From Gammaproteobacteria bacterium (lineage in GTDB: Bacteria > Pseudomonadota > Gammaproteobacteria > Burkholderiales > Nitrosomonadaceae): a stretch of 64,000 bases of DNA. The stretch is from the NCBI GenBank assembly GCA_015709635.1, contig CP054180.1, forward strand, positions 1,736,001 through 1,800,000. Reading direction: 5' to 3'. The notes under the pieces were generated by a model. That model made no database searches and was not told the origin of the DNA. It saw only the letters and a program-made list of their open reading frames with translations. Shown piece by piece: positions 23,639 to 32,144 of the stretch (position 1 is its first letter; the number at the start of each line of letters is the position of its first letter). The position numbers were made by a program, and so were the translations under genes.

Positions 23639-25723
23639 ATGCCGCGAATGCAAACCAGCACAGAATTTTTCAACTTATATAACCGCGGCTTTATCCGTGT
23701 CGCTGTCGGCATACCCAATGTTCGTGTTGCCGATCCGCAATTTAATGTCGCCGCAACCATCGCCTTGATGCAGCAAGCGGTTGAACAGAAAGCTTGTCTC
23801 GCGCTGTTTCCGGAATTGGGTTTGACGGCCTATTCCTGCGACGATTTATTTCATCAGCAGGCGCTGCTGAACGGTGCATTGGACGCGCTGCGGCAAGTAC
23901 TCACGGCTTCCGAAACACTCGATCTGATCACGGTTGTGGGGCTCCCGCTGCAGATCGATCACCTGCTCTTCAATTGCGCGGCGGTTGTTTATCGCGGGCG
24001 CATTCTCGGTGTCATTCCCAAGACGTTCCTGCCCAATTACCGGGAGTTTTACGAGTTAAGGCAATTTGCTCCGGCTGCCGCCGCAGCACGAGACACCATC
24101 GCATTATGCGGCCAGGACGGCATCCCCTTCGGCGGGAAATTAGTGTTCCGGGTGCAAAATAAGCCGCAACTCAGTTTTTTTGTGGAAATTTGCGAAGATC
24201 TGTGGACACCCATTCCGCCGTCGTCGCATGCCGCATTGGCCGGCGCTACACTGCTGCTGAATCTTTCCGCGTCCAACATCACCATCGGCAAGCATGAATA
24301 CCGCCGCAACCTGGCCGCCAATCAGTCGGCGCGTTGTCTTGCCGCCTATCTCTACACTGCCGCCGGCACCGGCGAATCGACCACGGATCTTGCCTGGGAC
24401 GGGCATGCGATGATTTATGAAAACGGCACCTTGCTTGCCGAGTCCGAGCGGTTTCATGACGGTTCACAGCTGGCATTTGCCGACATCGATCTCGATCGCC
24501 TGACACAGGAACGCATGCGGCAAAACAGCTTCGGCCAGAGTGTGCAGCACTTTCGCGCAGAAATCCGGCAGTTTCGTGAAGTTTCCTGCACGATCGATTT
24601 TCCTGACAATGAGCGTCTGTTATGCCAGCGGCAATATGATCGCTTCCCCTACGTTCCATCCGATCCCGCGATACGCGATAGCCATTGCAGTGAAATTTTC
24701 CACATCCAGACGCAGGGCTTGGTCAAGCGTCTAAAACATACCGGCATTGAGAAAATCGTCATCGGCATCTCCGGCGGATTGGATTCGACGCATACCCTGA
24801 TCGTCGCAGTTCGGGCAATGGATATGCTCCGCTTGCCGCGCCAGCAGATTCTGGCCTATACCTTACCGGGGTTCGCCACCAGCGCGCACACTCTGGCCAA
24901 TGCCAAAGCCCTGATGCAAGCCGTCGGATGTGCGGCGCATGAAATCGACATCCGTCCCAGTTGCGAGCAAATGTTGCGCGATCTTGACCACCCCTTTATC
25001 CACGGCGAACCGCTGTACGACGTGACCTTCGAAAATGTGCAAGCGGGCGAACGCAGCAATCATTTGTTCCGTTTTGCCAACCATCATCATGCCCTGGTGC
25101 TGGGCACCGGCGATCTGAGCGAATTGGCTTTGGGTTGGTGTACCTACGGCGTCGGCGATCAGATGTCGCATTACGCCATCAACGCCAGCGTACCGAAAAC
25201 ACTGATTCAATTTCTCATCCGCTGGGTAGCCGATACGCAACGACTTGGCGGCGATGCAAGTCAGGTTCTGCAAGCCATCCTGAACACGGAAATCAGTCCC
25301 GAGCTGATTCCCGGCAAAACGGACAGCGATCAACCGGCACAGCGCACCGAAACCATCATCGGCCCCTATGAATTGCAGGATTTCAATCTGTATTACACCA
25401 GCCGTTTCGGCTACTTACCGGAAAAAATTGCATTTCTTGCCTATTGCAGCTGGTATGACCGGACGCAAGGACGCTGGCCCGGCATACCCGAGCACAAGCG
25501 CAATCAATACACCATCGGTGAAATCAAGCATTGGCTGCAGGTGTTCGCGTACCGTTTTTTCCAAATCAGCCAATTCAAACGCAGTTGCATCCCGAATTCG
25601 CCCAAGGTGGGATCGGGTGGTTCGCTGTCGCCGCGCGGCGACTATCGCGCGCCCAGTGACAGCGAAGCGACGGTATGGCTTGAACACATCAAACACATTC
25701 CGGATACCGCAGAATCAAAATGA
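23639..25723 (+). CDS. nadE: Glutamine-dependent NAD+ synthetase
   Basis: The enzyme amidates nicotinate adenine dinucleotide to NAD+ using ammonia released from glutamine. The 694-residue, two-domain form is present. An N-terminal nitrilase-type glutaminase has Glu in LFPELGLTAYSCDDLF, Lys in IPKTFLPNYREFYE and Cys in FFVEICEDLW. The C-terminal synthetase has the ATP motif GISGGLDSTHTL and GTGDLSELALGWCTYG. Translation could start at 23639 or three codons later at 23648. It does not overlap its neighbours. Free-ammonia NadE would be shorter. Confidence 0.95.
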   Translation: MPRMQTSTEFFNLYNRGFIRVAVGIPNVRVADPQFNVAATIALMQQAVEQKACLALFPELGLTAYSCDDLFHQQALLNGALDALRQVLTASETLDLITVVGLPLQIDHLLFNCAAVVYRGRILGVIPKTFLPNYREFYELRQFAPAAAAARDTIALCGQDGIPFGGKLVFRVQNKPQLSFFVEICEDLWTPIPPSSHAALAGATLLLNLSASNITIGKHEYRRNLAANQSARCLAAYLYTAAGTGESTTDLAWDGHAMIYENGTLLAESERFHDGSQLAFADIDLDRLTQERMRQNSFGQSVQHFRAEIRQFREVSCTIDFPDNERLLCQRQYDRFPYVPSDPAIRDSHCSEIFHIQTQGLVKRLKHTGIEKIVIGISGGLDSTHTLIVAVRAMDMLRLPRQQILAYTLPGFATSAHTLANAKALMQAVGCAAHEIDIRPSCEQMLRDLDHPFIHGEPLYDVTFENVQAGERSNHLFRFANHHHALVLGTGDLSELALGWCTYGVGDQMSHYAINASVPKTLIQFLIRWVADTQRLGGDASQVLQAILNTEISPELIPGKTDSDQPAQRTETIIGPYELQDFNLYYTSRFGYLPEKIAFLAYCSWYDRTQGRWPGIPEHKRNQYTIGEIKHWLQVFAYRFFQISQFKRSCIPNSPKVGSGGSLSPRGDYRAPSDSEATVWLEHIKHIPDTAESK

Positions 25724-25781
25724 ATAGGATGAATCGTTCATTTCCCGATAACGCATTACTCACCTGAGCCATCATACAACA

Positions 25782-27062
25782 ATGCGCATTGCCATCATTG
25801 GTGCCGGTTGTTCCGGCTTCGCCGCGATCAAGCAGTTAGCGGAAGCGGGATTGCACGACATCGTCTGCTACGAACAAAGCAGCCAGATCGGCGGTAACTG
25901 GGTATATACCGCGACACCCGGTCACAGTAGCGTCAGTAAGACAACGCATACCATTGCCAGCAAAGCGCTGTCGCAGTTCAGCGACTTTCCGATGCCCGAT
26001 GACTATCCCGATTACCCCAGCCATCAGCAGATACTGGCTTATTTCCAGGCGTATGCGCAGCATTTTCAACTGGAAAAATATGTCCGCTTCAACGTCGCCG
26101 TGCTGCGGGCGGAGAAAATTGCCAACGAGCGCTGGCGGCTATCACTCAGCGATGGCAGTCAAGCGGAATTCGATTATCTGCTCGTCGCCAACGGACATCT
26201 CTCAACCCCGCGCCACCCGGATTGGCAAGATCGTTTTAGCGGCCGATACCTGCACGTGCATGCGTTTAAAACCAATCAAGGACTGGAAAACAAAAACGTG
26301 CTGGTCGTGGGTGCCGGTAACTCCGGTTGCGATTGTGCGGTTGAAGCAAGCCGCACTGCGGCGCGTGTCGATCTCAGTCTACGCACGCCGCAGTATATTA
26401 TTCCCAAGCTCATCATGGGGAAACCGACCGATACTTTTGCCGCCTCGATGCAGTGGCTACCGCAGACCATAAGAAACCGCCTGCAAAAAATTTCCCTGCG
26501 CATCCAGATCGGGCGTTACCGTGACTACCAGTTGCCCGAGCCTGATTTTTCGCCGACACAAGCGCATCCGACCATCAACTCGGAAATCTTCGATAAGATC
26601 CGGCACGGCAAGATACATCCCCGTCCCGGCATTCGGGATATTTCCGGTCAAACCGTGGTTTTTACCGATGGTTCATCGGCGTTATACGATGTCATCATCG
26701 CCGCGACCGGTTATAAAATCAGTTTTCCTTTTTTCCCGGCAGATTTCATCAATTGGCAGGATGAAGCGCATATTCCGCTTTACCTGCGCATCTTTCATCT
26801 CGATCATCCCAGTTTGTTCTTCATCGGATTGATACAGCCGCAAGGCTGCATTTGGACACTGACTGAGGTGCAGTCCCGCTTGATCGCACAATTACTGAGC
26901 GGAAAAACCCGCTTGCCTGCCGGCTGGCGCGAACAAGCGGTAGCCGAGGGCGCATACTGGACACGCCAATTCATCGCCCGGCCGCGGCATGCGCTTGAGG
27001 TACAGTACTATCCTTATTTGCAGCAGCTGTTGAAATTGATTCAGAAAGAATCGATTCCGTAG
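25782..27062 (+). CDS. Flavin-containing monooxygenase
   Basis: The 426-residue protein has an FAD-binding motif at the start (IIGAGCSGFAAIKQL), the FMO signature region around FQAYAQHFQLEKYVRFNVAV, and a second dinucleotide motif VLVVGAGNSGCDCAVEASR near residue 171 for NADPH. The ATGYK-type motif appears as IAATGYKISFPF near 308. FMOs oxygenate nucleophilic N or S atoms in small molecules, and the substrate here is unknown. It lies 58 bases after nadE and may be co-transcribed. Confidence 0.88.
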   Translation: MRIAIIGAGCSGFAAIKQLAEAGLHDIVCYEQSSQIGGNWVYTATPGHSSVSKTTHTIASKALSQFSDFPMPDDYPDYPSHQQILAYFQAYAQHFQLEKYVRFNVAVLRAEKIANERWRLSLSDGSQAEFDYLLVANGHLSTPRHPDWQDRFSGRYLHVHAFKTNQGLENKNVLVVGAGNSGCDCAVEASRTAARVDLSLRTPQYIIPKLIMGKPTDTFAASMQWLPQTIRNRLQKISLRIQIGRYRDYQLPEPDFSPTQAHPTINSEIFDKIRHGKIHPRPGIRDISGQTVVFTDGSSALYDVIIAATGYKISFPFFPADFINWQDEAHIPLYLRIFHLDHPSLFFIGLIQPQGCIWTLTEVQSRLIAQLLSGKTRLPAGWREQAVAEGAYWTRQFIARPRHALEVQYYPYLQQLLKLIQKESIP

Positions 27063-27165
27063 ACAATAATTCAGTATTTCCTTAACACTCATGCAGCCGG
27101 AACATATCGTGACCTGCAATGTCCGTTACATTACCGATACCTGATGAAATAGCCCGATCAATCAA

Positions 27166-28665
27166 ATGATGCGAAACGAACAGTCGACAGTAAATGCACA
27201 ATCCGCAAACGACAGTATAGGCTGGCGTTTTGACAATAGTTATACCCGTTTGCCCGATTATTTTTACGTGCAGCAGAATCCGGTGCCGGTGCGCGCGCCG
27301 CATGTGGTGATGTTGAATCACGCGCTGGCCGAATCGCTCGGACTGGATCTGCATGCATTATCCGCGGACAAGGCCGCTGCGCTATTTTCCGGCAATACCG
27401 TGCCGGATGGGGCGCAACCCATCGCGCAAGCCTACGCCGGCCATCAGTTCGGTCATTTCACGATACTGGGAGACGGGCGAGCCATATTGCTCGGCGAGCA
27501 TCTCACTCCGGCGGGCGAACGCTTCGATATCCAACTCAAAGGCTCCGGCCAGACCCCATTTTCGCGGCGCGGCGATGGTCGTGCGGCGCTCGCGCCGATG
27601 TTGCGCGAGTACATCATCAGCGAAGCGATGCATGCGTTGCATATCCCGACCACGCGCAGCCTCGCCGTGGTCACCAGCGGCGAACAGGTGGTGCGGGAAA
27701 CCCTGCTGCCCGGTGCGATTCTGACGCGCGTCGCGGCCAGCCATATCCGCGTCGGCACGTTCGAATATGCCGTGCGGCAAGGCGGTACCGAAGCAATCCG
27801 GATCCTCGCCGATTACGCCATTCAACGGCACTACCCCGATCTCAGCGGTAGTGACAGCCGCTACTTGTCGTTGTTGCACCGGGTCATTGAGCGCCAGGCG
27901 GCGCTGATTGCGCAATGGCTGCTGGCAGGTTTCATTCACGGCGTCATGAATACCGACAACATGAGCATCAGCGGTGAAACGATCGATTACGGACCATGCG
28001 CGTTCATGGATGCTTACGACCCGCACACGGTATTCAGCTCGATCGATCGATCCGGCCGCTACCGCTACAGCAATCAGCCGCTCATGGCGCAATGGAACCT
28101 CGCACGCTTGGCCGAAACTTTGCTGCCGCTCATCGATCCGCTACAGGAAAAAGCCGTAATGCTGGCGGAAGAAGCCGTTTACGCTTTCCCGCACATTTAC
28201 CAGAACCGGTGGTTGAGCGGCATGCGTAAAAAACTGGGATTATTCGCGGAAGAAGATGGAGACGCCGAGCTTATCGCCGCATTATTGGGCTGGATGCACA
28301 AAAACCAAACCGATTACACCAATACTTTCCGCGCACTGGCTGCGGAAACTTTACCCGGCGATGCCATGTTCCGCGACCCTGAATTTGTCGCGTGGCACGC
28401 GCAGTGGCAATCAAGGCTGGCACGTCAAGCCGAATCTAAAGACAACTCATTGCGTTTGATGCAAGCCCATAATCCCGCGATTATCCCGCGCAACCACCGC
28501 GTCGAGGAAGCGTTGTCCGCCGCTTCGGAACACGGTGACTACGCGCCGCTGCAGCAATTGCTCGCGGCGCTGGCCGATCCCTATGCCGATGTGCCGGAAT
28601 ATTACGATTATCGCACGCCGCCGGCGCCTTCCGAGCGCGTATATCAGACTTTCTGCGGAACGTAA
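27166..28665 (+). CDS. selO: Protein adenylyltransferase SelO (YdiU family)
   Basis: SelO is a pseudokinase-fold enzyme that attaches AMP to serine, threonine or tyrosine of target proteins and links to redox stress. The 499-residue protein shows AYAGHQFGHFTILGDGRAILLGE, QLKGSGQTPFSRRGDGRAAL near 124, RVASSHIRVGTFEY-type residues near 188, and NTDNMSISGETIDYGPCAF near 263, covering the nucleotide and metal sites. It ends with Cys-Gly-Thr; many SelO proteins keep a cysteine near the C-terminus. Confidence 0.95.
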   Translation: MMRNEQSTVNAQSANDSIGWRFDNSYTRLPDYFYVQQNPVPVRAPHVVMLNHALAESLGLDLHALSADKAAALFSGNTVPDGAQPIAQAYAGHQFGHFTILGDGRAILLGEHLTPAGERFDIQLKGSGQTPFSRRGDGRAALAPMLREYIISEAMHALHIPTTRSLAVVTSGEQVVRETLLPGAILTRVAASHIRVGTFEYAVRQGGTEAIRILADYAIQRHYPDLSGSDSRYLSLLHRVIERQAALIAQWLLAGFIHGVMNTDNMSISGETIDYGPCAFMDAYDPHTVFSSIDRSGRYRYSNQPLMAQWNLARLAETLLPLIDPLQEKAVMLAEEAVYAFPHIYQNRWLSGMRKKLGLFAEEDGDAELIAALLGWMHKNQTDYTNTFRALAAETLPGDAMFRDPEFVAWHAQWQSRLARQAESKDNSLRLMQAHNPAIIPRNHRVEEALSAASEHGDYAPLQQLLAALADPYADVPEYYDYRTPPAPSERVYQTFCGT

Positions 28666-28701
28666 GTCACTATTTGCAACAGCCTAAAGAGGAGAATAAC
28701 A

Positions 28702-29085
28702 ATGGCCATCACTCTGAATCACACCATTGTGCCCTGCTTCGATAAAACCCGGTCGGCAAAGTTTTACAGCCAACTATTCGGTTTTGAATACGTCGGCGCG
28801 TTTTCGCATTTCATCGTGGTGCGCGTCAACGATACACTGAGCCTGGACTTCGACAATAAAGAAAAATTTGAATCGCTGCACTACGCATTCAAAGTATCCG
28901 AACAGGAATTCGACGAAATTTTTGCGCGGCTGCAAGCTGAGCAAATTCCCTACGGCAGCGGCCCCGGCCATGCCGACGACATGGCTATCAACCACAATTA
29001 CGGCGGACGCGGCGTTTATTTTCGCGACCCGAACGGACACTTGCTGGAAATGTTGACTGCGGACTACGTTATTCCGCCGCAATAA
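28702..29085 (+). CDS. VOC (glyoxalase-fold) family protein
   Basis: The 127-residue protein has the vicinal-oxygen-chelate fold pattern. HTIVPCFDKTRSAKFYSQLFGFEYVG begins it and GGRGVYFRDPNGHLLEMLT ends it, with candidate metal ligands His8 and the glutamate in LLEML. Such proteins include glyoxalases, dioxygenases and resistance proteins, and the substrate cannot be told from sequence. It has a strong ribosome-binding site (AGAGGAG) and lies 36 bases after selO. Confidence 0.88.
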   Translation: MAITLNHTIVPCFDKTRSAKFYSQLFGFEYVGAFSHFIVVRVNDTLSLDFDNKEKFESLHYAFKVSEQEFDEIFARLQAEQIPYGSGPGHADDMAINHNYGGRGVYFRDPNGHLLEMLTADYVIPPQ

Positions 29086-29138
29086 CTTCAATTCATGGAA
29101 TCCAGCTACAAAGAAAAGCAGCAGTAACAGCAGAATTC

Positions 29139-29660
29139 ATGGTAAGCGAGTTCCGTTTCATCACCGAATGGCAGATCGATGCACCGCTGGAGCAAGTATA
29201 CGACGCGATTATCCATTGTCTGGATTGGCCGACCTGGTGGCAAGGCGTGGAAAGAGTGGAAAAACTGGCATCCGGCGACGCCGATGGGATCGGCAGTGTG
29301 CACCGCTTTACGTGGAAGGGACGAATTCCGTACCGCCTCACGTTCGATATGAAAGTAACCGGCGTTGTATCGCGTGCCGTATTGGAAGGCCAAGCGGAGG
29401 GAGAAGTGATGGGCAGCGGGCGCTGGGATTTTTCGCGTAAAGATGCAGCAACGATTGTGCGCTATCGGTGGCAAGTGCGCACCAACCGGTGCTGGATGAA
29501 TTGGCTCGCACCCTGCGCGGCGCCCGTGTTCAAGTGGAATCACCATCAGGTCATGCGCCAAGGCGCGGAAGGCATGTCGCGCTTGTTAAACGCCCGCTTA
29601 CTATCCTTCCACGCCACAACGGATGCGGTAAAACCGGATAATTACCAGGCATCAGCGTAA
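29139..29660 (+). CDS. SRPBCC-fold (polyketide cyclase/dehydrase-like) protein
   Basis: The 173-residue protein opens with FRFITEWQIDAPLEQVYDAI and has DWPTWWQGVERVEKL, both typical of START/SRPBCC proteins that bind hydrophobic ligands. The C-terminal helix contains WNHHQVMRQGAEGMSRLL. Nothing identifies the ligand. It is 53 bases downstream of the VOC gene and 40 bases before a DOPA-dioxygenase-family gene, so a small operon of ligand-handling proteins is possible. Confidence 0.82.
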   Translation: MVSEFRFITEWQIDAPLEQVYDAIIHCLDWPTWWQGVERVEKLASGDADGIGSVHRFTWKGRIPYRLTFDMKVTGVVSRAVLEGQAEGEVMGSGRWDFSRKDAATIVRYRWQVRTNRCWMNWLAPCAAPVFKWNHHQVMRQGAEGMSRLLNARLLSFHATTDAVKPDNYQASA

Positions 29661-29700
29661 CGTTTTGGCCGCAGACAACTAAAAAGGAAAAAAGAAACTC

Positions 29701-30033
29701 ATGCAAATATTTCACGGCCATATTTATTTCTCTGACAATGAAATCGAGCGCGCAGCTAAGGTGCGTGAGAATCTCGCCAATGCCTTACCGCAACTGACTT
29801 ACATTGGTCAATTGATCACCCGGCCAATCGGCCCGCATCCCAAGCCGATGTTTGAGATTCATATTCCGGCAGCGGAAATCGACCGGATCACGCCGGTGAT
29901 CGACGAATTGCGGCAAGGCCTTTCGGTGCTGATTCACCCGTTGCAGGAAAATGAATTGGAAGCACATACCACCAATGCCCGATGGCTCGGGGAAAAGCTA
30001 CCGCTGGATTTAAAAGTGCTTGCCAGAACCTGA
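29701..30033 (+). CDS. DOPA 4,5-dioxygenase family protein
   Basis: The 110-residue protein matches the small DOPA-dioxygenase family. It starts with a HGHIYF motif and includes RPIGPHPKPMFEIHIP, then GLSVLIHPLQENELEAHTTNARWLGEKLPL. The conserved histidines (HGH, GPHP, IHP, AHT) should bind iron. Bacterial members often have no known substrate. It follows the SRPBCC gene behind AAGGAAA. Confidence 0.88.
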   Translation: MQIFHGHIYFSDNEIERAAKVRENLANALPQLTYIGQLITRPIGPHPKPMFEIHIPAAEIDRITPVIDELRQGLSVLIHPLQENELEAHTTNARWLGEKLPLDLKVLART

Positions 30034-30050
30034 TCGAAGAAACGCATTAT

Positions 30051-30242
30051 TTAATCTTTCTCGACTACTGGAGGAGTGGATCGTTCTTTCTGTTTTTTCC
30101 ATAGATCGTAACATTCGAGGCCGCAGTAGTAGACGATGTAATCGGTTGCTTTCACACTCGTGGCTTCGGACAGCGGTATTTCTTTAAAACACACCTCGCA
30201 CGCCACTTTCTCCGGTTCGATTATTTTTTTCTGTTCCATCAT
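30051..30242 (-). CDS. DUF3330 zinc-ribbon-like small protein
   Basis: The 63-residue protein has two cysteine pairs (CEVC and, after a spacer, YYCGLECYDLW) as in DUF3330 proteins, probably binding a metal ion. The start was put at 30242 because AAGGAG stands nine bases upstream. The ATG at 30251 directly abuts that site. It is convergent with the DOPA-dioxygenase-family gene, with 17 bases between stops. The function is unknown. Confidence 0.75.
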   Translation of the reverse strand: MMEQKKIIEPEKVACEVCFKEIPLSEATSVKATDYIVYYCGLECYDLWKKQKERSTPPVVEKD

Positions 30243-30322
30243 GATCAGCATCTCCTTGTGAATGAGGATCGGCCTTAACGAATTCTTCCTGATCGCTTCT
30301 CCGCGCAGAAACCACCTCTCGC

Positions 30323-30868
30323 TTATTGCGGCGGAGGCGCTGGCGGATTGCCCGATGGTGGCGGTGGTGGCGTAAAATTCGCTGGCCGCGGCGCAACTTT
30401 TGGTCCGGCTCCTGTGCTCACTGGTTGGTCGCTACTGATGCTGCCCGAAACCGGAACGCGATGACCTTTCGCATACATGCACTGGATATAGCCGATGTCG
30501 TAGCGATCCTGCAATGCGTAAGCCGATGTCGTGGCAGCACCGGCACCGGTCGCGCCACCTACCAGTAAACCTGTTCCCGCGCCAATCGCGGCACCCTGCG
30601 CACCGCCTATAGCGGCTCCCGCCGCAGCACCAAGTCCGGTTCCAACCGCCGCACTTGTCACGCCGCTGGTTTGCGCCGATTGCTGCGGCGTGGTGCCGCC
30701 GACTTGCTGGTACGCATAAGCTCTGCATTCATAGTCATCGGCGCGGAACTGATCGAAGCTTTTGCCGGAACCCGGCAGCGTCAGCACGCTCGGGCCTGTA
30801 GGCATGCTGACGCACGCGGACAACACACCAGCCGCCAATAAAATGGATAATCTTTTAGGTGTAAACAT
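30323..30868 (-). CDS. Glycine-zipper lipoprotein
   Basis: The 181-residue protein has a lipobox-like VLSAC near residue 16. A region around PGSGKSFDQFRADDYECRAYAYQQVGG is followed by a glycine-zipper stretch (GTGLGAAAGAAIGGAQGAAIG and on to about residue 110) likely to insert in membrane. The tail is proline-rich. A second Cys lies in IGYIQCMYAKGH. The start at 30868 follows AGAGG; a longer open frame reaching 31261 is an artefact of the neighbouring repeat-rich gene. Related to outer-membrane glycine-zipper proteins. Confidence 0.8.
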   Translation of the reverse strand: MFTPKRLSILLAAGVLSACVSMPTGPSVLTLPGSGKSFDQFRADDYECRAYAYQQVGGTTPQQSAQTSGVTSAAVGTGLGAAAGAAIGGAQGAAIGAGTGLLVGGATGAGAATTSAYALQDRYDIGYIQCMYAKGHRVPVSGSISSDQPVSTGAGPKVAPRPANFTPPPPPSGNPPAPPPQ

Positions 30869-30885
30869 GCTTGACCTCTTCGCGA

Positions 30886-31326
30886 TTATTGTTCGGGTGG
30901 TTGAGGCGCTACTTGCAGCCAACCGCTGGGACATGTTTTGACATAAGGGTAATACCCATCCTGCTCCCGGCAGTAGTACCAATAGCTTGTCTGCGGCTGA
31001 ACCTGCTGCGTTGGCTGAGCCTGTTGCTGCTGAACATAGACAGGCGGCGTCGACGGCACGATCACCGGCTGCGGATATGAATAGTACGGTGGATAATAAA
31101 ACGGATAACCGAATCCATAACCGCCGAAACCGTAGCCACCATACCCGTAGCCGCCATACCCGTAGCCGCCATAAAACCCCGGCCCGTAGTAGCCCAAGCC
31201 GATACTCAAATGACTGTGACCATGGCCGCCATGACCACCATGTCCACCGCCGCGCGCCCACACGGGATTACTTGCCAGAATTGCAACTGCTGCGATTGCC
31301 AGATACATCAGTTTAATCGTTCGCAT
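30886..31326 (-). CDS. Gly/Tyr-repeat secreted protein
   Basis: The 146-residue protein has a signal peptide ending in VWA and a histidine/glycine stretch (GGGHGGHGGHGHSH). A run of GYGGY-like repeats follows near residues 51-75, then a Pro/Tyr/Gln-rich linker and a small C-terminal cysteine-containing segment (YYCREQDGYYPYVKTCPSGW) that resembles a conserved end domain. It starts behind TGGAG and ends 17 bases before the glycine-zipper gene. An envelope or surface role is inferred. Confidence 0.8.
   Translation of the reverse strand: MRTIKLMYLAIAAVAILASNPVWARGGGHGGHGGHGHSHLSIGLGYYGPGFYGGYGYGGYGYGGYGFGGYGFGYPFYYPPYYSYPQPVIVPSTPPVYVQQQQAQPTQQVQPQTSYWYYCREQDGYYPYVKTCPSGWLQVAPQPPEQ
31110..31185. 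repeat. GYGGY-coding repeat tract
   Basis: Short near-identical units (CCGCCATACCCGTAG and variants) repeat several times and encode the Tyr-Gly blocks of the secreted protein at 30886-31326. The number of units could vary between strains by slippage. Confidence 0.7.
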
Positions 31327-31433
31327 AGAAACTCCACTGAAGCGTTGTGATGTGAAACGCAAATTAGACTGGCACATTACCGCATAATTCCATCGGTTTG
31401 GAAAGTGCCGCTCCCGAACCGGGATAACATGCC

Positions 31434-31820
31434 TTACCTACCCATCCGCCATCCCAGATAATCCGATTCCTTGGAAAAATCATCCCAAACAAAGATCGGA
31501 TTAGGAATCGGATACGTCGGCAGCCAAAAAGTGATGAAATCCACCGCACCATTCCCCGTGCGTCCCACAGTATGGTAAATTCCCCACAGCGTTCCTTCCA
31601 CCACACCGATTAATGGATTGCTATCCCTTTGAGTCCAGATCGCGATATTTTTCGGCAATTCCAGCCAGCCGGTCGCCACATTGGCCGCACCGCTCAGAAT
31701 TTTCATCCCTGCCCTGTTGAAATAAATCTCAGCGGTAATATCCTCGCTCGCCCGGATCTGCGGGGAAAACAGAAAAAATAGAGCGAAAATTAAAACCGAT
31801 TGTAGGGTTACTCTCATCAT
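31434..31820 (-). CDS. Exosortase-system-associated protein, TIGR04073 family
   Basis: The 128-residue protein has a signal peptide ending in IRA. It carries the family core ILSGAANVATGWLELPKNIAIW, GTLWGIYHTVGRTGNGAVDFITFWLP and the C-terminal PNPIFVWDD. This family co-occurs with exosortase/PEP-CTERM systems. A PEP-CTERM substrate gene lies 3.3 kb away at 35169. The function is unknown. Confidence 0.82.
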   Translation of the reverse strand: MMRVTLQSVLIFALFFLFSPQIRASEDITAEIYFNRAGMKILSGAANVATGWLELPKNIAIWTQRDSNPLIGVVEGTLWGIYHTVGRTGNGAVDFITFWLPTYPIPNPIFVWDDFSKESDYLGWRMGR

Positions 31821-32144
31821 TAAAGCTCCTATTAAAATTTCAAACCATCTCGCAGCCGCACTGCGTCCCGTTATCTTACCAAAGCGGCGGATTGCATTCG
31901 ATAATCCGGTTCCAGATCATTGAAATCGATCGACGCTGTATATCATAAGCATATTTCGGTGCATGGGCGCCATCTTGCGGTACAGGATTAGCTGATCTTT
32001 GTAGCCCAAATTCCAATTTTAGAACGAAACAGTCAAGCTATAATACGCATAGACAATTCTTCGTTTATTTCCTGTTTTGTTTTTACAGTTCATTCAAAAC
32101 CAGATTCATTGCTGACCATCTATGCCTGCACTCAGTAGATCAAC
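31821..32144. promoter_or_regulatory. Divergent intergenic region
   Basis: A 324-base region separates the TIGR04073 gene (minus) from the BT1 transporter gene (plus). TATAAT at 32039-32044 is a perfect -10 on the plus strand about 100 bases before the transporter start. The -35 region is poor (TTTTAG, 16-base spacing). No other structure is visible. Confidence 0.4.

Noticed and set aside
27382..28092. 236-residue minus-strand frame opposite selO
   Set aside because: Shadow of the GC-rich selO coding sequence.
30869..31261. N-terminal extension joining the glycine-zipper gene to the repeat region (312-residue frame)
   Set aside because: The extension is Trp/Arg/Leu-rich shadow sequence of the GYGGY gene. 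The real start at 30868 has a ribosome-binding site and a lipoprotein signal.
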